A DNA stretch of 64,000 nucleotides from Scortum barcoo (taxonomy: Eukaryota > Chordata > Actinopteri > Centrarchiformes > Terapontidae), in the NCBI GenBank assembly GCA_023238725.1, contig CM041546.1, positions 19,273,992-19,337,991 of the forward strand, read 5' to 3'. The notes below the pieces were generated by a model. It had not been told where the DNA came from. It was given only the letters and a program-made list of their open reading frames with translations, and did not search any database. The translations under genes and the position numbers were made by a program. This document shows, in pieces, positions 61,625 to 64,000 of the stretch (its first letter is position 1; each line of letters begins with the position of its first letter).

Positions 61625-63917
61625 GACAAGTTGGAAAAAGACGAATCTTCCACCCATAAAACAATTTAAGGGAAAACAAATGTGAAACTGTATTTTAGGA
61701 GTTTTACAAATAAATCTTAACTCAAGGTCCACGTTCTTGCTTTGTCTGGCACTTTTTCTGTCACCACATCTCATGGTCTTCATCAGTGGATTGAAGCAGA
61801 GCAAATTAAAAAAGACTATGACAAGCGGTTAAAAGTTCTGCAACAAAACCAAGTGAACTTTAAATTGTGATTTGTGTCTTCATTTCCTTTTTCCTTGTTC
61901 AAGAATTAAACTTCCCCTTCAGTGCATGTTAAGCGGTTAAAAACAGAGAGTAAAAATGGATGCTGGTAAAATCCTGATTTATAGTCCCAAATATAGGTCA
62001 AGCTCCAAAATCTCTGAATCCTACAAAATGCAGTTCGACAGTGTCTCTTCATTAGATCATCCCTGCCTGGGAAACATTTCTTTCAAACCCTGTGCCATTC
62101 CCCAAGCCTGAGCTGAGATAACCAGGTTACATCACAGGGCTGTTTTTTTTTTACAGACGTGACAAAGTTCCCTTTAGAGCCACAGAAGACATTATACAAC
62201 TGTTTTCACAGGCTGAGCAGCACTCCCCAAGTCTAGTAAACTGATCTCCATGTGTACATGCATCTGTAATGTATCCATCCATGTATCTGTAATCTGCCCC
62301 TTTAATTTCTCAATCTCACTGTGTGCATGCTTGTTCATATTTTAGCGAGTCTCTCTTTTGTGGTGTTTTAAGATTCTGAATCACATATCTGCATTAGCAG
62401 TTCACAAATTAATTTCTTTTTACTTTGAAGGCATACTGCAATTGCCCTTCATGTTGCATTCAGTTTGCATACAATTGGGACAAGCTACTTCCTGAAAACG
62501 TTGTTCCTTGAGCTTTGACCCTCTTGCTTCTGTTATCTGTCACTGAGCTGTCATCTGTCTGTGCTCTCCCTGCAGCTCACTCAATGTGACACATTTGCAC
62601 GGAGGACTGTGGGTCAGAATAGCCAGAAAAGCATGCTGGCTTGCATACTGCAAAACTGTGCCAGATGCAGCAGGACAACCTGGTATTTTCGGCATAGTGC
62701 ATTTGACATTTGAATACTATGTATTGGGGCATACTAAATCTTTTTTTAGCATACTGAATAGTATGGAATGGTACTGGAGAGATCAGAGGGAGTGAGCTGG
62801 ATTTCATCTGACAAAGGTCAAAGGTTGTAGCTGATCCTCTGACATGGCTTTGGTAAGCACATGAGCCATGGCAACCAGGGCATTGTTGTGTAGCAGCTGA
62901 CTGTGTTTACAATGTCATCATATTATGAAATGTCTCTGTAATTATCACAATAGGGCAGCAATTTGGAAGATACGCTTTGCTTTCTTGCAGAGAGTTCAGT
63001 GAGGACACTGATTCCACTCTTATCTCAGTCTGATGAATGCAAGGATACAGCCGGCAGCTAGTCACCTTAGATTAGCATAAATACCGGAAAACAGCTAACC
63101 GGGCTCTACCAGCAACACCAAAAATGCAAAAGCAAATGTAAAAATAGTTGTGGTTTCATGGTTGACCAACAAATTATCCACAACATGACCTCCTTTAAAA
63201 CCACAATTTATCTTTTTTGCACTTTCTTTTACACACTTTGCACAGTTTAAACAAATGAGATAATGTGTTAATTAGTGACCTTCCATGGTGCTGCTATACA
63301 GATCTTGGACGGAGCCAGGATAACTGTTTTGCCCATTTACAGTCTTTATGCTAACCTAAGATATCTGTCATCTATCAATTCATTTTTACCAAACAGCGAT
63401 TAAGAGTGGCATCTCAGCTAATATTCGTATTTCCCAAAGTGTCAAACTATTTCTTTAACTTTTAAAGGCGCTAATGGACCTTACTTTTGAGCTGATATTG
63501 TGACAATTCGAGGGACTTGTCTAAGACGTTGTTACATTATTAGTAAACATTATTACTGTTATTGCTACATTATGTCATTAGATAAAACATCCCTCATCAT
63601 ATGAAGCAATAATCACCAGCTTATTTGCATTAATGTGATGTCACCGCTTCCTTTTCTCAGACTGACATAATGTTTTCTTATTTTTAGTTCAACTGGGAAG
63701 AAATTACATGACAGTTAGCAGCTGCAGTGTTATCTGCTTAATACTTCCAGTTCTGTGTTTTTTTATTTGTAAAATCTGAAAGCCAACTACAGTTTAATGT
63801 GCTTGACAGTTCAGGTTCTGCAATTTATATCCAGCAACAGCGTTTTCTGTACCTGCTCTTGTGTCAGACCTCTGTAGCGGATCCCCCCATCCCTGGGAGG
63901 CCGGATGATGGCACAGC
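3895..63917 (-). CDS. gabbr1: GABA-B receptor subunit 1 (whole gene as seen in window; 1a 5' end missing)
   Basis: This is a class C G-protein-coupled receptor. It binds GABA and pairs with subunit 2 at the neuronal surface to signal through Gi/o. Twenty-two coding segments align co-linearly with the human protein: sushi 1, sushi 2, microexon, Venus-flytrap domain, seven helices and coiled-coil tail. All GABA-contact residues known in human 1b have counterparts: Trp65 (SGGW), Ser130 (GCS), Ser153 (YGSS), His170 (RTH), Tyr250 (GLFY), Trp278 (LIGW) and Glu349 (FQE). The 1b form would be about 870 residues against 844 in human. Two isoforms are encoded: 1a from upstream exons, 1b from an ATG at 47253. 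Only the exons between 31.9 and 33.2 kb have broken frames, inside a locally duplicated stretch that looks like an assembly fault. The 1a signal-peptide exon lies beyond the right edge. Confidence 0.96.
4289..4614 (+). repeat. Teleost interspersed repeat (CGATTAGTCAAT...ATTAGTTG family)
   Basis: This is a diverged copy of a short repeat I recognise as widespread in teleosts. It begins with a CGATTAG/AATTAATTGG motif, has internal 'ctggtcaaatatctttggg' and 'gaagatgtcac', and ends in an inverted 'aacaattagttga' motif. Further copies are at 15547-15680 and 48845-49090. Class unknown; probably a non-autonomous DNA element. Confidence 0.65.
4664..5155. mobile_element. Non-autonomous Tc1/mariner-like element with TA target duplication
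   Basis: Terminal inverted repeats beginning CACTACAGGCCAAAAGTTTG lie at 4664 and, inverted, end at 5155. Each is flanked by TA (4662-4663 and 5156-5157), the Tc1 target duplication. On the - strand an ATG at 4769 opens 24 codons beginning MARKKQLSKRTRVQICTLRK, like the DNA-binding N-terminus of Tc1 transposases. The frame then runs straight into the terminal repeat, so the catalytic region has been deleted. Confidence 0.85.
5682..5825 (-). CDS. gabbr1: gabbr1 exon: start of cytoplasmic tail and coiled coil
   Basis: 48 codons, phase 0 to 0, with acceptor gtccag and donor gtgacg. It encodes MRRLITRGEWQSEQQDTLKTG, then an Asn-rich linker, then the first coiled-coil heptads (EEKSRQLERENRELQKIIQE). 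The coiled coil binds subunit 2 and so controls surface delivery. The ATG codon for the first Met is internal, not a start. Confidence 0.96.
5826..6589 (-). other. Intron between TM7 exon and coiled-coil exon
   Basis: About 0.76 kb of AT-rich sequence. I recognise no gene or repeat in it. Confidence 0.8.
6590..6718 (-). CDS. gabbr1: gabbr1 exon: TM6 end and TM7
   Basis: 43 codons, phase 0 to 0, with acceptor ctgcag. It encodes VLCLITAPVTMILSSQQDAS followed by the TM7 stretch ending LVVLFVPK, nearly identical to human. The donor gtgctc is weak (no A at +3 or +4), so recognition probably leans on exon enhancers. Confidence 0.96.
6719..8864 (-). other. Intron between TM5/TM6 exon and TM7 exon
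   Basis: It has purine-rich tracts near 6725-6860, a probable repeat fragment at 7906-7985 (caggaagtcccactgtgaac), and a perfect 14-bp hairpin at 8708-8742. No coding sequence is seen. Confidence 0.75.
8708..8742. repeat. Perfect 14-bp inverted repeat with 7-nt loop
   Basis: The arms GCGCTATGGGGCAA (8708-8721) and TTGCCCCATAGCGC (8729-8742) are exact complements around an A-rich loop. The core of the left arm recurs near 10409-10421 in a neighbouring intron. Confidence 0.9.
8865..8992 (-). CDS. gabbr1: gabbr1 exon: TM5 and start of TM6
   Basis: 128 nt, phase 1 in and 0 out, with acceptor cgtag and donor gtgagt. It encodes VVYGYKGLLLLLGIFLAYET, then [20 protein letters not shown] and VA. The human sequence is almost the same. 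The intracellular loop [12 protein letters not shown] is one of the most conserved parts of the subunit. Confidence 0.97.
9660..10010 (-). repeat. Teleost interspersed repeat (GCTAACATGCTGATGTTTAGCAG family), antisense
   Basis: Diagnostic stretches are 'catgaaatttggtacaggca', 'gatcctctaacttttcatcc' and 'gtgaacatggtaatcac', then 'atgctgacgttaaca'. This is the same family, in opposite orientation, as the copies at 35725-35880 and 49860-50165. Confidence 0.65.
10669..10694. repeat. GT dinucleotide microsatellite
   Basis: About 13 uninterrupted TG units in an intron. Confidence 0.9.
10831..10924 (-). CDS. gabbr1: gabbr1 exon: extracellular loop 2 into TM5
   Basis: 94 nt, phase 0 in and 1 out. 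It encodes KFTKEAPKEDLDVLIQPLLE then HCSSEKMNTWL, matching the human loop between TM4 and TM5, with the conserved loop Cys (EHCSS) expected to pair with the Cys at the top of TM3. The acceptor is read as gtag before AAG. Using the next AG, 3 nt later, would drop only the Lys. Donor gtatct is weak. Confidence 0.94.
10925..11932 (-). other. Intron between TM4 exon and loop-2 exon
   Basis: About 1 kb, with purine-rich sequence near 10940-11020. No coding or repeat feature is recognised. Confidence 0.8.
11933..12043 (-). CDS. gabbr1: gabbr1 exon: TM4
   Basis: 37 codons, phase 0 to 0, with acceptor cgcacag and donor gtagag. It encodes [20 protein letters not shown] then LSLMIWQIVDPLHITVE, co-linear with human [20 protein letters not shown]. 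Confidence 0.96.
12044..13454 (-). other. Intron between TM3 and TM4 exons
   Basis: It contains CA-rich patches (12056-12085, 12290-12320, 13028-13047) and a T run at 12537-12551. No gene is seen. Confidence 0.8.
13455..13571 (-). CDS. gabbr1: gabbr1 exon: TM3 and intracellular loop 2
   Basis: 39 codons, phase 0 to 0. It encodes [35 protein letters not shown] and a Lys-rich end, matching human [20 protein letters not shown]. The loop is richer in Lys (KEKKK) than the human WRK. The polypyrimidine tract of its acceptor is a pentanucleotide microsatellite (13574-13606). Donor gtaggg. Confidence 0.96.
13574..13606. repeat. GAGGA pentanucleotide repeat forming a splice polypyrimidine tract
   Basis: About six GAGGA units lie on the + strand. 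On the gabbr1 sense strand they read as a (CTCCT)n tract that abuts the acceptor of the TM3 exon. Confidence 0.9.
13607..15859 (-). other. Intron between TM2 and TM3 exons
   Basis: It has AT-rich sequence, a GACA/GATA simple patch (14399-14432) and a diverged repeat copy at 15547-15680. No gene is seen. Confidence 0.8.
15547..15680. repeat. Fragment of CGATTAAT-type teleost repeat
   Basis: A partial, diverged copy of the family at 4289-4614: 'aatcgattaatcaattaaa', then 'ttccaaattatccaatttc' and 'agcttctcatgtgtgaaat'. Confidence 0.55.
15860..15992 (-). CDS. gabbr1: gabbr1 exon: TM2 and extracellular loop 1
   Basis: 133 nt, phase 2 in and 0 out, with acceptor tttcag and donor gtaaca. It encodes YIQNSQPYLNNMTAVGCMMA then LAAVFPLGIDGHHVHRSQFP and VVCQ. 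It aligns without gaps to human, including the Cys at the top of TM3. Confidence 0.96.
15993..20414 (-). other. Intron between TM1 and TM2 exons
   Basis: It contains a rearranged teleost repeat (17195-17480), fragments resembling the GTTTAGCAG family around 17560-17990, and a short (TTGAT)-like tail at 19459-19482. The rest shows nothing recognised. Confidence 0.75.
17195..17480 (+). repeat. Teleost interspersed repeat ('ggtgttggaccaccac' family)
   Basis: It shows recognisable segments of a common fish repeat: 'aaggtgttggaccaccacac', 'ggtgttcaactgggttgaga', 'ggtcatagcatatgattca' and 'gacaagtggaccaaaccatg'. Compared with the form I remember, inner segments are missing, so this is a deleted copy. 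Class uncertain. Confidence 0.6.
20415..20565 (-). CDS. gabbr1: gabbr1 exon: linker and TM1
   Basis: 151 nt, phase 1 in and 2 out, with acceptor gtttag and donor gtgagt. It encodes GAGPPADRTVVIEEYRFLSQ, the end of the ligand-binding linker, then KLFAAVSVFAGLGILLGIVC and LTFNIYNGNVR, the first membrane helix and its cytoplasmic end. It aligns with human [20 protein letters not shown]. Confidence 0.96.
22838..22872 (+). repeat. SINE 3' tail fragment
   Basis: 'ggcgcagataagcagcagaa' followed by 'aatggatggatgaa' resembles the 3' end of the fuller repeat at 39215-39540. Confidence 0.55.
24055..24115 (+). repeat. Non-LTR retroelement 3' tail fragment
   Basis: 'ataaagcactttgatctatg' and 'aaggtgcaatacaaattaag' with TTTATTATG resemble the conserved 3' end of fish LINE/SINE elements. 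Only the tail remains. Confidence 0.5.
26083..26160 (-). CDS. gabbr1: gabbr1 exon: Venus-flytrap lobe, YKKIGYYD segment
   Basis: 78 nt, phase 1 to 1, with acceptor tctag and donor gtaaga. It encodes [20 protein letters not shown] then GNDVWIG, co-linear with human [20 protein letters not shown]. Confidence 0.96.
   Translation of the reverse strand, partial: EAVTRRLVTMTALRRTCPGLATMFG
26161..27127 (-). other. Intron with two long A tracts
   Basis: A 1-kb intron containing poly(A) runs at 26918-26937 and 26941-26957, separated by GGC, and a T run at 27037-27048. Nothing else is recognised. Confidence 0.8.
27128..27191 (-). CDS. gabbr1: gabbr1 exon: Venus-flytrap, GQVVFDAQGSRM segment
   Basis: 64 nt, phase 0 in and 1 out, with acceptor gctcag and donor gtaaaa. 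It encodes GQVVFDAQGSRMAMTLIEQL Q, matching human [20 protein letters not shown]. Confidence 0.96.
27192..28654 (-). other. Intron with half of a foldback repeat
   Basis: It contains a repeat end at 27240-27325 and a short CA patch near 28494-28520. The remainder is AT-rich with no gene. Confidence 0.75.
27240..27325 (-). repeat. End of a foldback (MITE-like) teleost repeat
   Basis: It starts 'ttaaaggattagttccacat' then 'actcgctttctggctgagaa' and 'ttagatgagaacattgatac'. This is the same terminal sequence as the palindromic elements at 29106-29495 and 62961-63458. Confidence 0.6.
28655..28900 (-). CDS. gabbr1: gabbr1 exon: Venus-flytrap lobe with GABA-contact Glu
   Basis: 82 codons, phase 0 to 0, with acceptor atcag and donor gtaagt. 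It begins TSQEFIAALMSRLGGKNPEE. The segment TGGFQEAPLAYDAVWALALA contains the residues equal to human 1b Glu349 (contacts the GABA amino group) and the following YD. It ends NTSSFEGVS. The variable loop VAPLKAKGRR differs from the Gly-rich human loop. Confidence 0.97.
29106..29495. mobile_element. Foldback / MITE-like teleost element (diverged)
   Basis: The left half contains 'gattagcatagcttagcata'. The right half contains 'gacagagccaggcctaagct' and 'tcttctcatttaactcaagtg' with 'gaataagcgtctttcagaaa'. The halves are degenerate inverted repeats of each other, as in the copy at 62961-63458. Confidence 0.6.
30228..30560. repeat. Purine-rich low-complexity tract with G-quadruplex motif
   Basis: Almost all A/G on the + strand. 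It includes a G-run cluster at 30257-30284 and a tandem GGGGAAAT repeat at 30305-30330. The + strand is the template for gabbr1, so any DNA quadruplex would form on the template strand. Confidence 0.85.
30614..30681. repeat. Direct duplication, 29 nt
   Basis: 30614-30642 and 30653-30681 are identical over 29 nt (starting cacttaatattgattcag), with 10 nt between. Confidence 0.95.
30698..30798. repeat. Direct duplication, 46/47 nt
   Basis: 30698-30743 and 30752-30798 (starting tgttctcaatcccttatc) differ by a single inserted C. Confidence 0.95.
31232..31442. repeat. Three consecutive direct duplications (23, 34 and 15 nt)
   Basis: The pairs are 31232-31254/31272-31294, 31309-31342/31365-31398 and 31408-31422/31428-31442. 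Each pair is identical or nearly so, with short unique spacers. Confidence 0.93.
31911..32107 (-). CDS. gabbr1: gabbr1 exon: Venus-flytrap with GABA-contact Trp; frame broken by 5-nt duplication
   Basis: 197 nt, with acceptor ctgcag and donor gtgaga. It begins VFKEKLYGKKYVWFLIGWYA, which includes the residue equal to human Trp278. After a frame slip it continues DNWFKIKDPAINCTVENMTE and ends VRGVSNM. The human exon has 192 nt. The extra five bases are a tandem TCTGC duplication on the + strand (32041-32050). Without it the frame is whole. This exon lies inside the duplicated, suspect region. Confidence 0.9.
32113..32276. repeat. Duplicated GT/GGT microsatellite block
   Basis: The block 'gcaaagggtg...gaggagtgtg' with GT then GGT repeats occurs twice, at 32113-32178 and 32221-32276, with different repeat counts. 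Confidence 0.9.
32286..32638. repeat. Imperfect tandem duplication carrying a gabbr1 exon
   Basis: Unit 1 (32286-32483) and unit 2 (32484-32638) both start AAACAAGAAAAT and share 'cagctc' and 'ctcagtttc' blocks. Both end with the exon sequence 'ctcacaaaacaccttcct' through 'gagccccacgat'. Unit 2 is a shortened version of unit 1. Confidence 0.9.
32436..32483 (-). pseudogene. Partial second copy of gabbr1 exon
   Basis: It encodes IVGLFYETEARKVFCE followed by a gttagt donor, but lacks the first five to six codons and any acceptor. It keeps the conserved Ala in ETEARK that the full copy (32591-32656) has lost. It is probably an assembly duplicate. Confidence 0.75.
32591..32656 (-). CDS. gabbr1: gabbr1 exon: Venus-flytrap with GABA-contact Tyr
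   Basis: 22 codons, phase 0 to 0, with acceptor gctgcag and donor gttagt. It encodes RQDARIIVGLFYETELRKVF CE, and GLFY carries the residue equal to human 1b Tyr250. Human has ETEARK where this copy reads ETELRK. The partial copy at 32436-32483 has the conserved Ala, so Leu may be an assembly error. Confidence 0.92.
32668..32781. repeat. Direct duplication, about 50 nt
   Basis: 32668-32719 and 32734-32781 share 'caaaaatatgacttcacc' and 'gaagtggcg', with small indels. They lie in the intron next to the duplicated exon. Confidence 0.9.
33049..33190 (-). CDS. gabbr1: gabbr1 exon: Venus-flytrap, EQRVKEAG ... TDPAVAVKN (disrupted)
   Basis: The acceptor is ctcgcag. The exon encodes a segment matching human TLDDLEERVKEAGI and, further on, ISVRQSF and TDPAVAVKN. 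It is damaged in four ways. There is an extra base in a CCC run (33183-33185), and about 37 nt of pyrimidine-rich, intron-like sequence is inserted after AGI. An 8-nt ACCGACCC duplication is also present, and CCGGCTGTTGCT is repeated where the donor should be. No good donor is seen, so the left boundary is a guess. Other exons are intact, so I read this as local misassembly rather than a dead gene. Confidence 0.75.
33191..33861 (-). other. Intron between two ligand-binding exons
   Basis: Purine-rich sequence on the + strand (33195-33250 and 33440-33500), with no repeat or gene recognised. Confidence 0.75.
33862..34032 (-). CDS. gabbr1: gabbr1 exon: Venus-flytrap with GABA-contact Ser and His
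   Basis: 57 codons, phase 0 to 0, with acceptor cccccag. It encodes [20 protein letters not shown] then RTHPSATLHNPTRVQLFQKW and KWTRIATIQQTTEVFTS, nearly identical to human. SYGSS includes the residue equal to Ser153 and RTH includes His170. The donor gtccgt lacks the usual purine at +3. Confidence 0.96.
34530..34600. repeat. Imperfect direct duplication, about 29 nt
   Basis: 34530-34558 and 34571-34600 both read approximately AATTATTGTAG(c)AGTGATCATGTGTTT. This is the leftmost member, on the sense strand, of the cluster of short duplications. Confidence 0.85.
35725..35880 (+). repeat. Teleost interspersed repeat (GTTTAGCAG family), partial
   Basis: 'catcatgctaacatgctcat' and 'acgctaacatgctgatgttt' with 'agcatgctaacattagctaa' are typical of this common fish repeat. 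Confidence 0.7.
36538..36780 (+). repeat. Teleost interspersed repeat (TTTATTTATATAGCCCAATATCAC family)
   Basis: It begins 'cagttttatttatatagccc' and has 'accctctgttgttaaacct' and 'gcaaagcaacagaggaggga', ending 'ccaggaaggacagacatgt'. I recognise these landmarks from a very abundant fish repeat. Class unassigned. Confidence 0.75.
39215..39540 (+). repeat. tRNA-related SINE-like teleost repeat with lost B box
   Basis: It begins 'gtggtgtagtagtggttagc' then 'cctgttgcctcacagcaaga', resembling a tRNA A-box region. It continues 'gtggagtttgcatgttctcc' and 'cttcctcccacaatccaaag', and ends with 'ataagcaggtttagaagata' and 'gatggatag'. The GGTTCGAATCC-like B box expected after 'cacagcaagaaggt' is missing, so this copy is deleted and presumably silent. 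Confidence 0.75.
39843..39977 (-). CDS. gabbr1: gabbr1 exon: Venus-flytrap with GABA-contact Ser
   Basis: 45 codons, phase 0 to 0, with acceptor tccag and donor gtgagt. It encodes CDPGEATKLLYDLLYTEPIK, IVLMPGCSGVSTLVAEAARM and WNLIV. The Ser after GC equals human 1b Ser130. The following residue is Gly where human has Ser. Confidence 0.97.
43098..43970. repeat. Diverged tandem duplication (about 385-490-bp units)
   Basis: 'ttattgggtggtaaatcaat' at 43098 recurs as 'ttattgggtggtaaaccaat' at 43484. 'gatgaaaaagcacacagtc' near 43457 recurs as 'ggtgaaaaaagcacacagtc' near 43945. Intervening blocks align in the same order. Confidence 0.75.
45943..46036. repeat. Compound CT/CA/CT microsatellite
   Basis: A (CT)n tract, then CACACATT repeats and (CA)n, then (CT)n again. 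Confidence 0.9.
46978..47253 (-). CDS. gabbr1: gabbr1 first exon of isoform 1b / first shared ligand-binding exon
   Basis: An ATG at 47253 in strong context (A at -3, G at +4) opens 92 codons to donor gtgagt. Residues 1-39 are 1b-specific: an Arg-rich start, then a signal peptide core MLLRASLIVLLLLWPRPSAG. From KKKLYIGALFPMSGGWPGGQ on, the sequence is shared, with W equal to human Trp65, ending YELELIHYDSM. An acceptor ccgcag inside the exon, joining at 47138, lets 1a transcripts enter in phase 1. Met20 could also start a shorter signal peptide. Isoform 1b lacks the sushi domains and in mammals is mainly postsynaptic. Confidence 0.96.
47282..47321 (-). promoter_or_regulatory. G-quadruplex-prone tract in 1b 5' leader or proximal promoter
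   Basis: The sense strand reads GGGGGTAGAGGGTTGGGGG then TTTGGGGGGTTGGGGTGGGG: six G runs within 40 nt, 29-68 nt upstream of the 1b ATG. Confidence 0.65.
47624..47644. repeat. CA dinucleotide microsatellite in the 1b promoter region
   Basis: About ten CA units lie within the CpG-rich region upstream of the 1b start. Confidence 0.9.
48845..49090 (-). repeat. CGATTAAT-type teleost repeat, reverse orientation
   Basis: 'agggctggtgtttctttcca' then 'ggtgacatcttcaaattgct' and 'ccaaaagcccaaaatccaaa' form the reverse of the family seen at 4289-4614. Confidence 0.65.
49860..50165 (+). repeat. Teleost interspersed repeat (GTTTAGCAG family)
   Basis: The fullest copy in the window: 'cagcatgctaacatgctcgc', 'gatgtttagcaggtacagaa', 'cttagtttagcatgttagca', 'ggctgatgggaatggcatcg', 'cctgagggcgacatgaatgt' and 'gccaatccatccagta'. 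Confidence 0.75.
53429..53472. repeat. CA/CT compound microsatellite
   Basis: (CA)n, then (CT)n, then (CA)n without interruption. Confidence 0.9.
55210..55227 (-). CDS. gabbr1: gabbr1 isoform 1a microexon (18 nt)
   Basis: ATGACAGAAACTACACAG sits between a polypyrimidine tract ending ggacaaag and a consensus donor gtaaga. It is phase 1 to 1. Spliced between the sushi-2 exon and the shared exon it gives CLYDRNYTGKKKLYIG. Human has a 21-bp microexon at the same place (VNRTPHS). Both carry an N-x-T glycosylation sequon. The ATG is not a start codon. Confidence 0.85.
55228..57023 (-). other. Intron between sushi-2 exon and microexon
   Basis: AT-rich, with short TA runs near 56592-56608 and 56688-56710. 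No gene or repeat is recognised. Confidence 0.75.
57024..57209 (-). CDS. gabbr1: gabbr1 isoform 1a exon: second sushi domain
   Basis: 186 nt, phase 1 to 1, with acceptor gtcttag and donor gtgagt. It encodes LLCPRVWTSLENGRVMVKPP, GPPVEGTVLHYSCHAGFILE and GRNISHCTKLGKWDAPKPTC. The four Cys and the Trp of a complement-control (sushi) module are present (LLC, YSC, SHC, PTC). Being symmetric, it can be skipped without a frameshift, as in the mammalian 1c form. An N-glycosylation sequon (NIS) is present. Confidence 0.95.
57210..60782 (-). other. Intron between the two sushi exons
   Basis: About 3.6 kb of mostly AT-rich sequence. A short stretch at 59205-59285 (acttatttatatagctcttc) may be a repeat fragment. 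No gene is seen. Confidence 0.7.
60783..60921 (-). CDS. gabbr1: gabbr1 isoform 1a exon: first sushi domain, main part
   Basis: 139 nt, phase 0 in and 1 out, with acceptor gtacag and donor gtaagt. It encodes [20 protein letters not shown] then RVIVGPKVRKCLPNGTWTDI and TQHSRC. It matches human [20 protein letters not shown] and supplies Cys 2-4 and the Trp of sushi 1. In mammals this module targets the 1a receptor to axons and binds soluble APP. Confidence 0.96.
61555..61622. repeat. Perfect (TA)n array, about 34 units
   Basis: An uninterrupted TA run of about 68 bp. It is self-complementary and able to extrude a cruciform or cause polymerase slippage. Length is likely polymorphic. Confidence 0.95.
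62961..63458. mobile_element. Foldback / MITE-like teleost element
   Basis: The left end 'gatacgctttgctttcttgc' and the right end 'cgtatttcccaaagtgtcaa' with 'actatttctttaa' are degenerate inverted repeats. So are the inner segments 'ataccggaaaacagctaacc' and 'ggagccaggataactgtttt'. Element of about 500 bp with no coding capacity. Confidence 0.65.
63853..63917 (-). CDS. gabbr1: gabbr1 isoform 1a exon: first sushi domain, N-terminal part
   Basis: 65 nt, phase 1 in and 0 out, with acceptor tttttcag and donor gtacag. It encodes (G)[19 protein letters not shown] EQ, matching human [20 protein letters not shown]. It supplies the first Cys of sushi 1. The preceding exon with the signal peptide is beyond the window edge. 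Confidence 0.93.
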
Positions 63918-64000
63918 CTGAAAAAAAAAAAGGGAACAGGAAGAAGAATGAAGGAAGAGGGATAACATGAGCAGAGAGGGAAAGTTGTGTCTCCAGATAA
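63918..64000 (-). other. Start of the intron 5' of the sushi-1 exon
   Basis: 83 nt with the T-rich acceptor tract of the sushi-1 exon. Nothing else is seen. Confidence 0.8.

Larger units (their letters stand above)
60922..63852 (-). other. Intron within the first sushi domain
   Basis: It contains a long TA array (61555-61622) and a foldback repeat (62961-63458). No gene is seen. Confidence 0.75.

Noticed and set aside
3895..63917. gabbr1 as a pseudogene
   Set aside because: Frame breaks occur only in the exons between 31.9 and 33.2 kb. All other exons have intact frames, splice sites and ligand-contact residues.

Overview
This is vertebrate nuclear DNA from a ray-finned fish, most likely a spiny-rayed (acanthomorph/perciform-type) teleost. 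The evidence is split genes with GT/AG introns, frequent CA/GT microsatellites, Tc1-type transposon remnants and several interspersed repeat families that I recognise as common in teleosts. The species cannot be named from the sequence.

The window holds two genes in tail-to-tail orientation. At the left edge, on the + strand, is the last coding exon of a teleost TNF-alpha gene (1-258). It is followed by a short 3' UTR with clustered AUUUA elements and a poly(A) signal near 741. After about 1.2 kb of intergenic DNA, nearly everything else is one gene on the - strand: gabbr1, the ligand-binding subunit of the metabotropic GABA-B receptor. Its 3' UTR begins near 1965, its stop codon is at 3895-3897, and its exons run up to 63917. 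Twenty-two coding segments could be placed, almost all with GT/AG boundaries and consistent phase.

The layout encodes the two classical isoforms. The 1a-type transcript uses two sushi-domain exon groups (63853-63917 with 60783-60921, then 57024-57209) and an 18-nt microexon (55210-55227), then joins an acceptor inside the 1b first exon at 47138. Its signal-peptide exon lies beyond the right edge. The 1b-type transcript starts in a CpG-rich region around 47.1-48.0 kb, with its ATG at 47253. Both isoforms share the Venus-flytrap domain (47.1-27.1 kb), seven transmembrane segments (20.5-6.6 kb) and a C-terminal coiled coil with an RXR-type ER-retention motif (5.8-3.9 kb). All seven GABA-contact residues that I know from the human receptor are present.

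The most anomalous stretch is about 30.6-34.6 kb. It holds a series of short, nearly identical direct duplications in both intron and exon, including a repeated copy of one ligand-binding exon and small insertions that break the reading frame of two others. Every exon outside this stretch is intact, so a local assembly or gap-filling fault is the likeliest explanation, although real tandem duplication is not excluded. Other points of interest are G-quadruplex-prone tracts in the 1b 5' leader and just after the stop codon, the sequon-bearing microexon with a UGC motif before its acceptor, and a deletion derivative of a Tc1 transposon.
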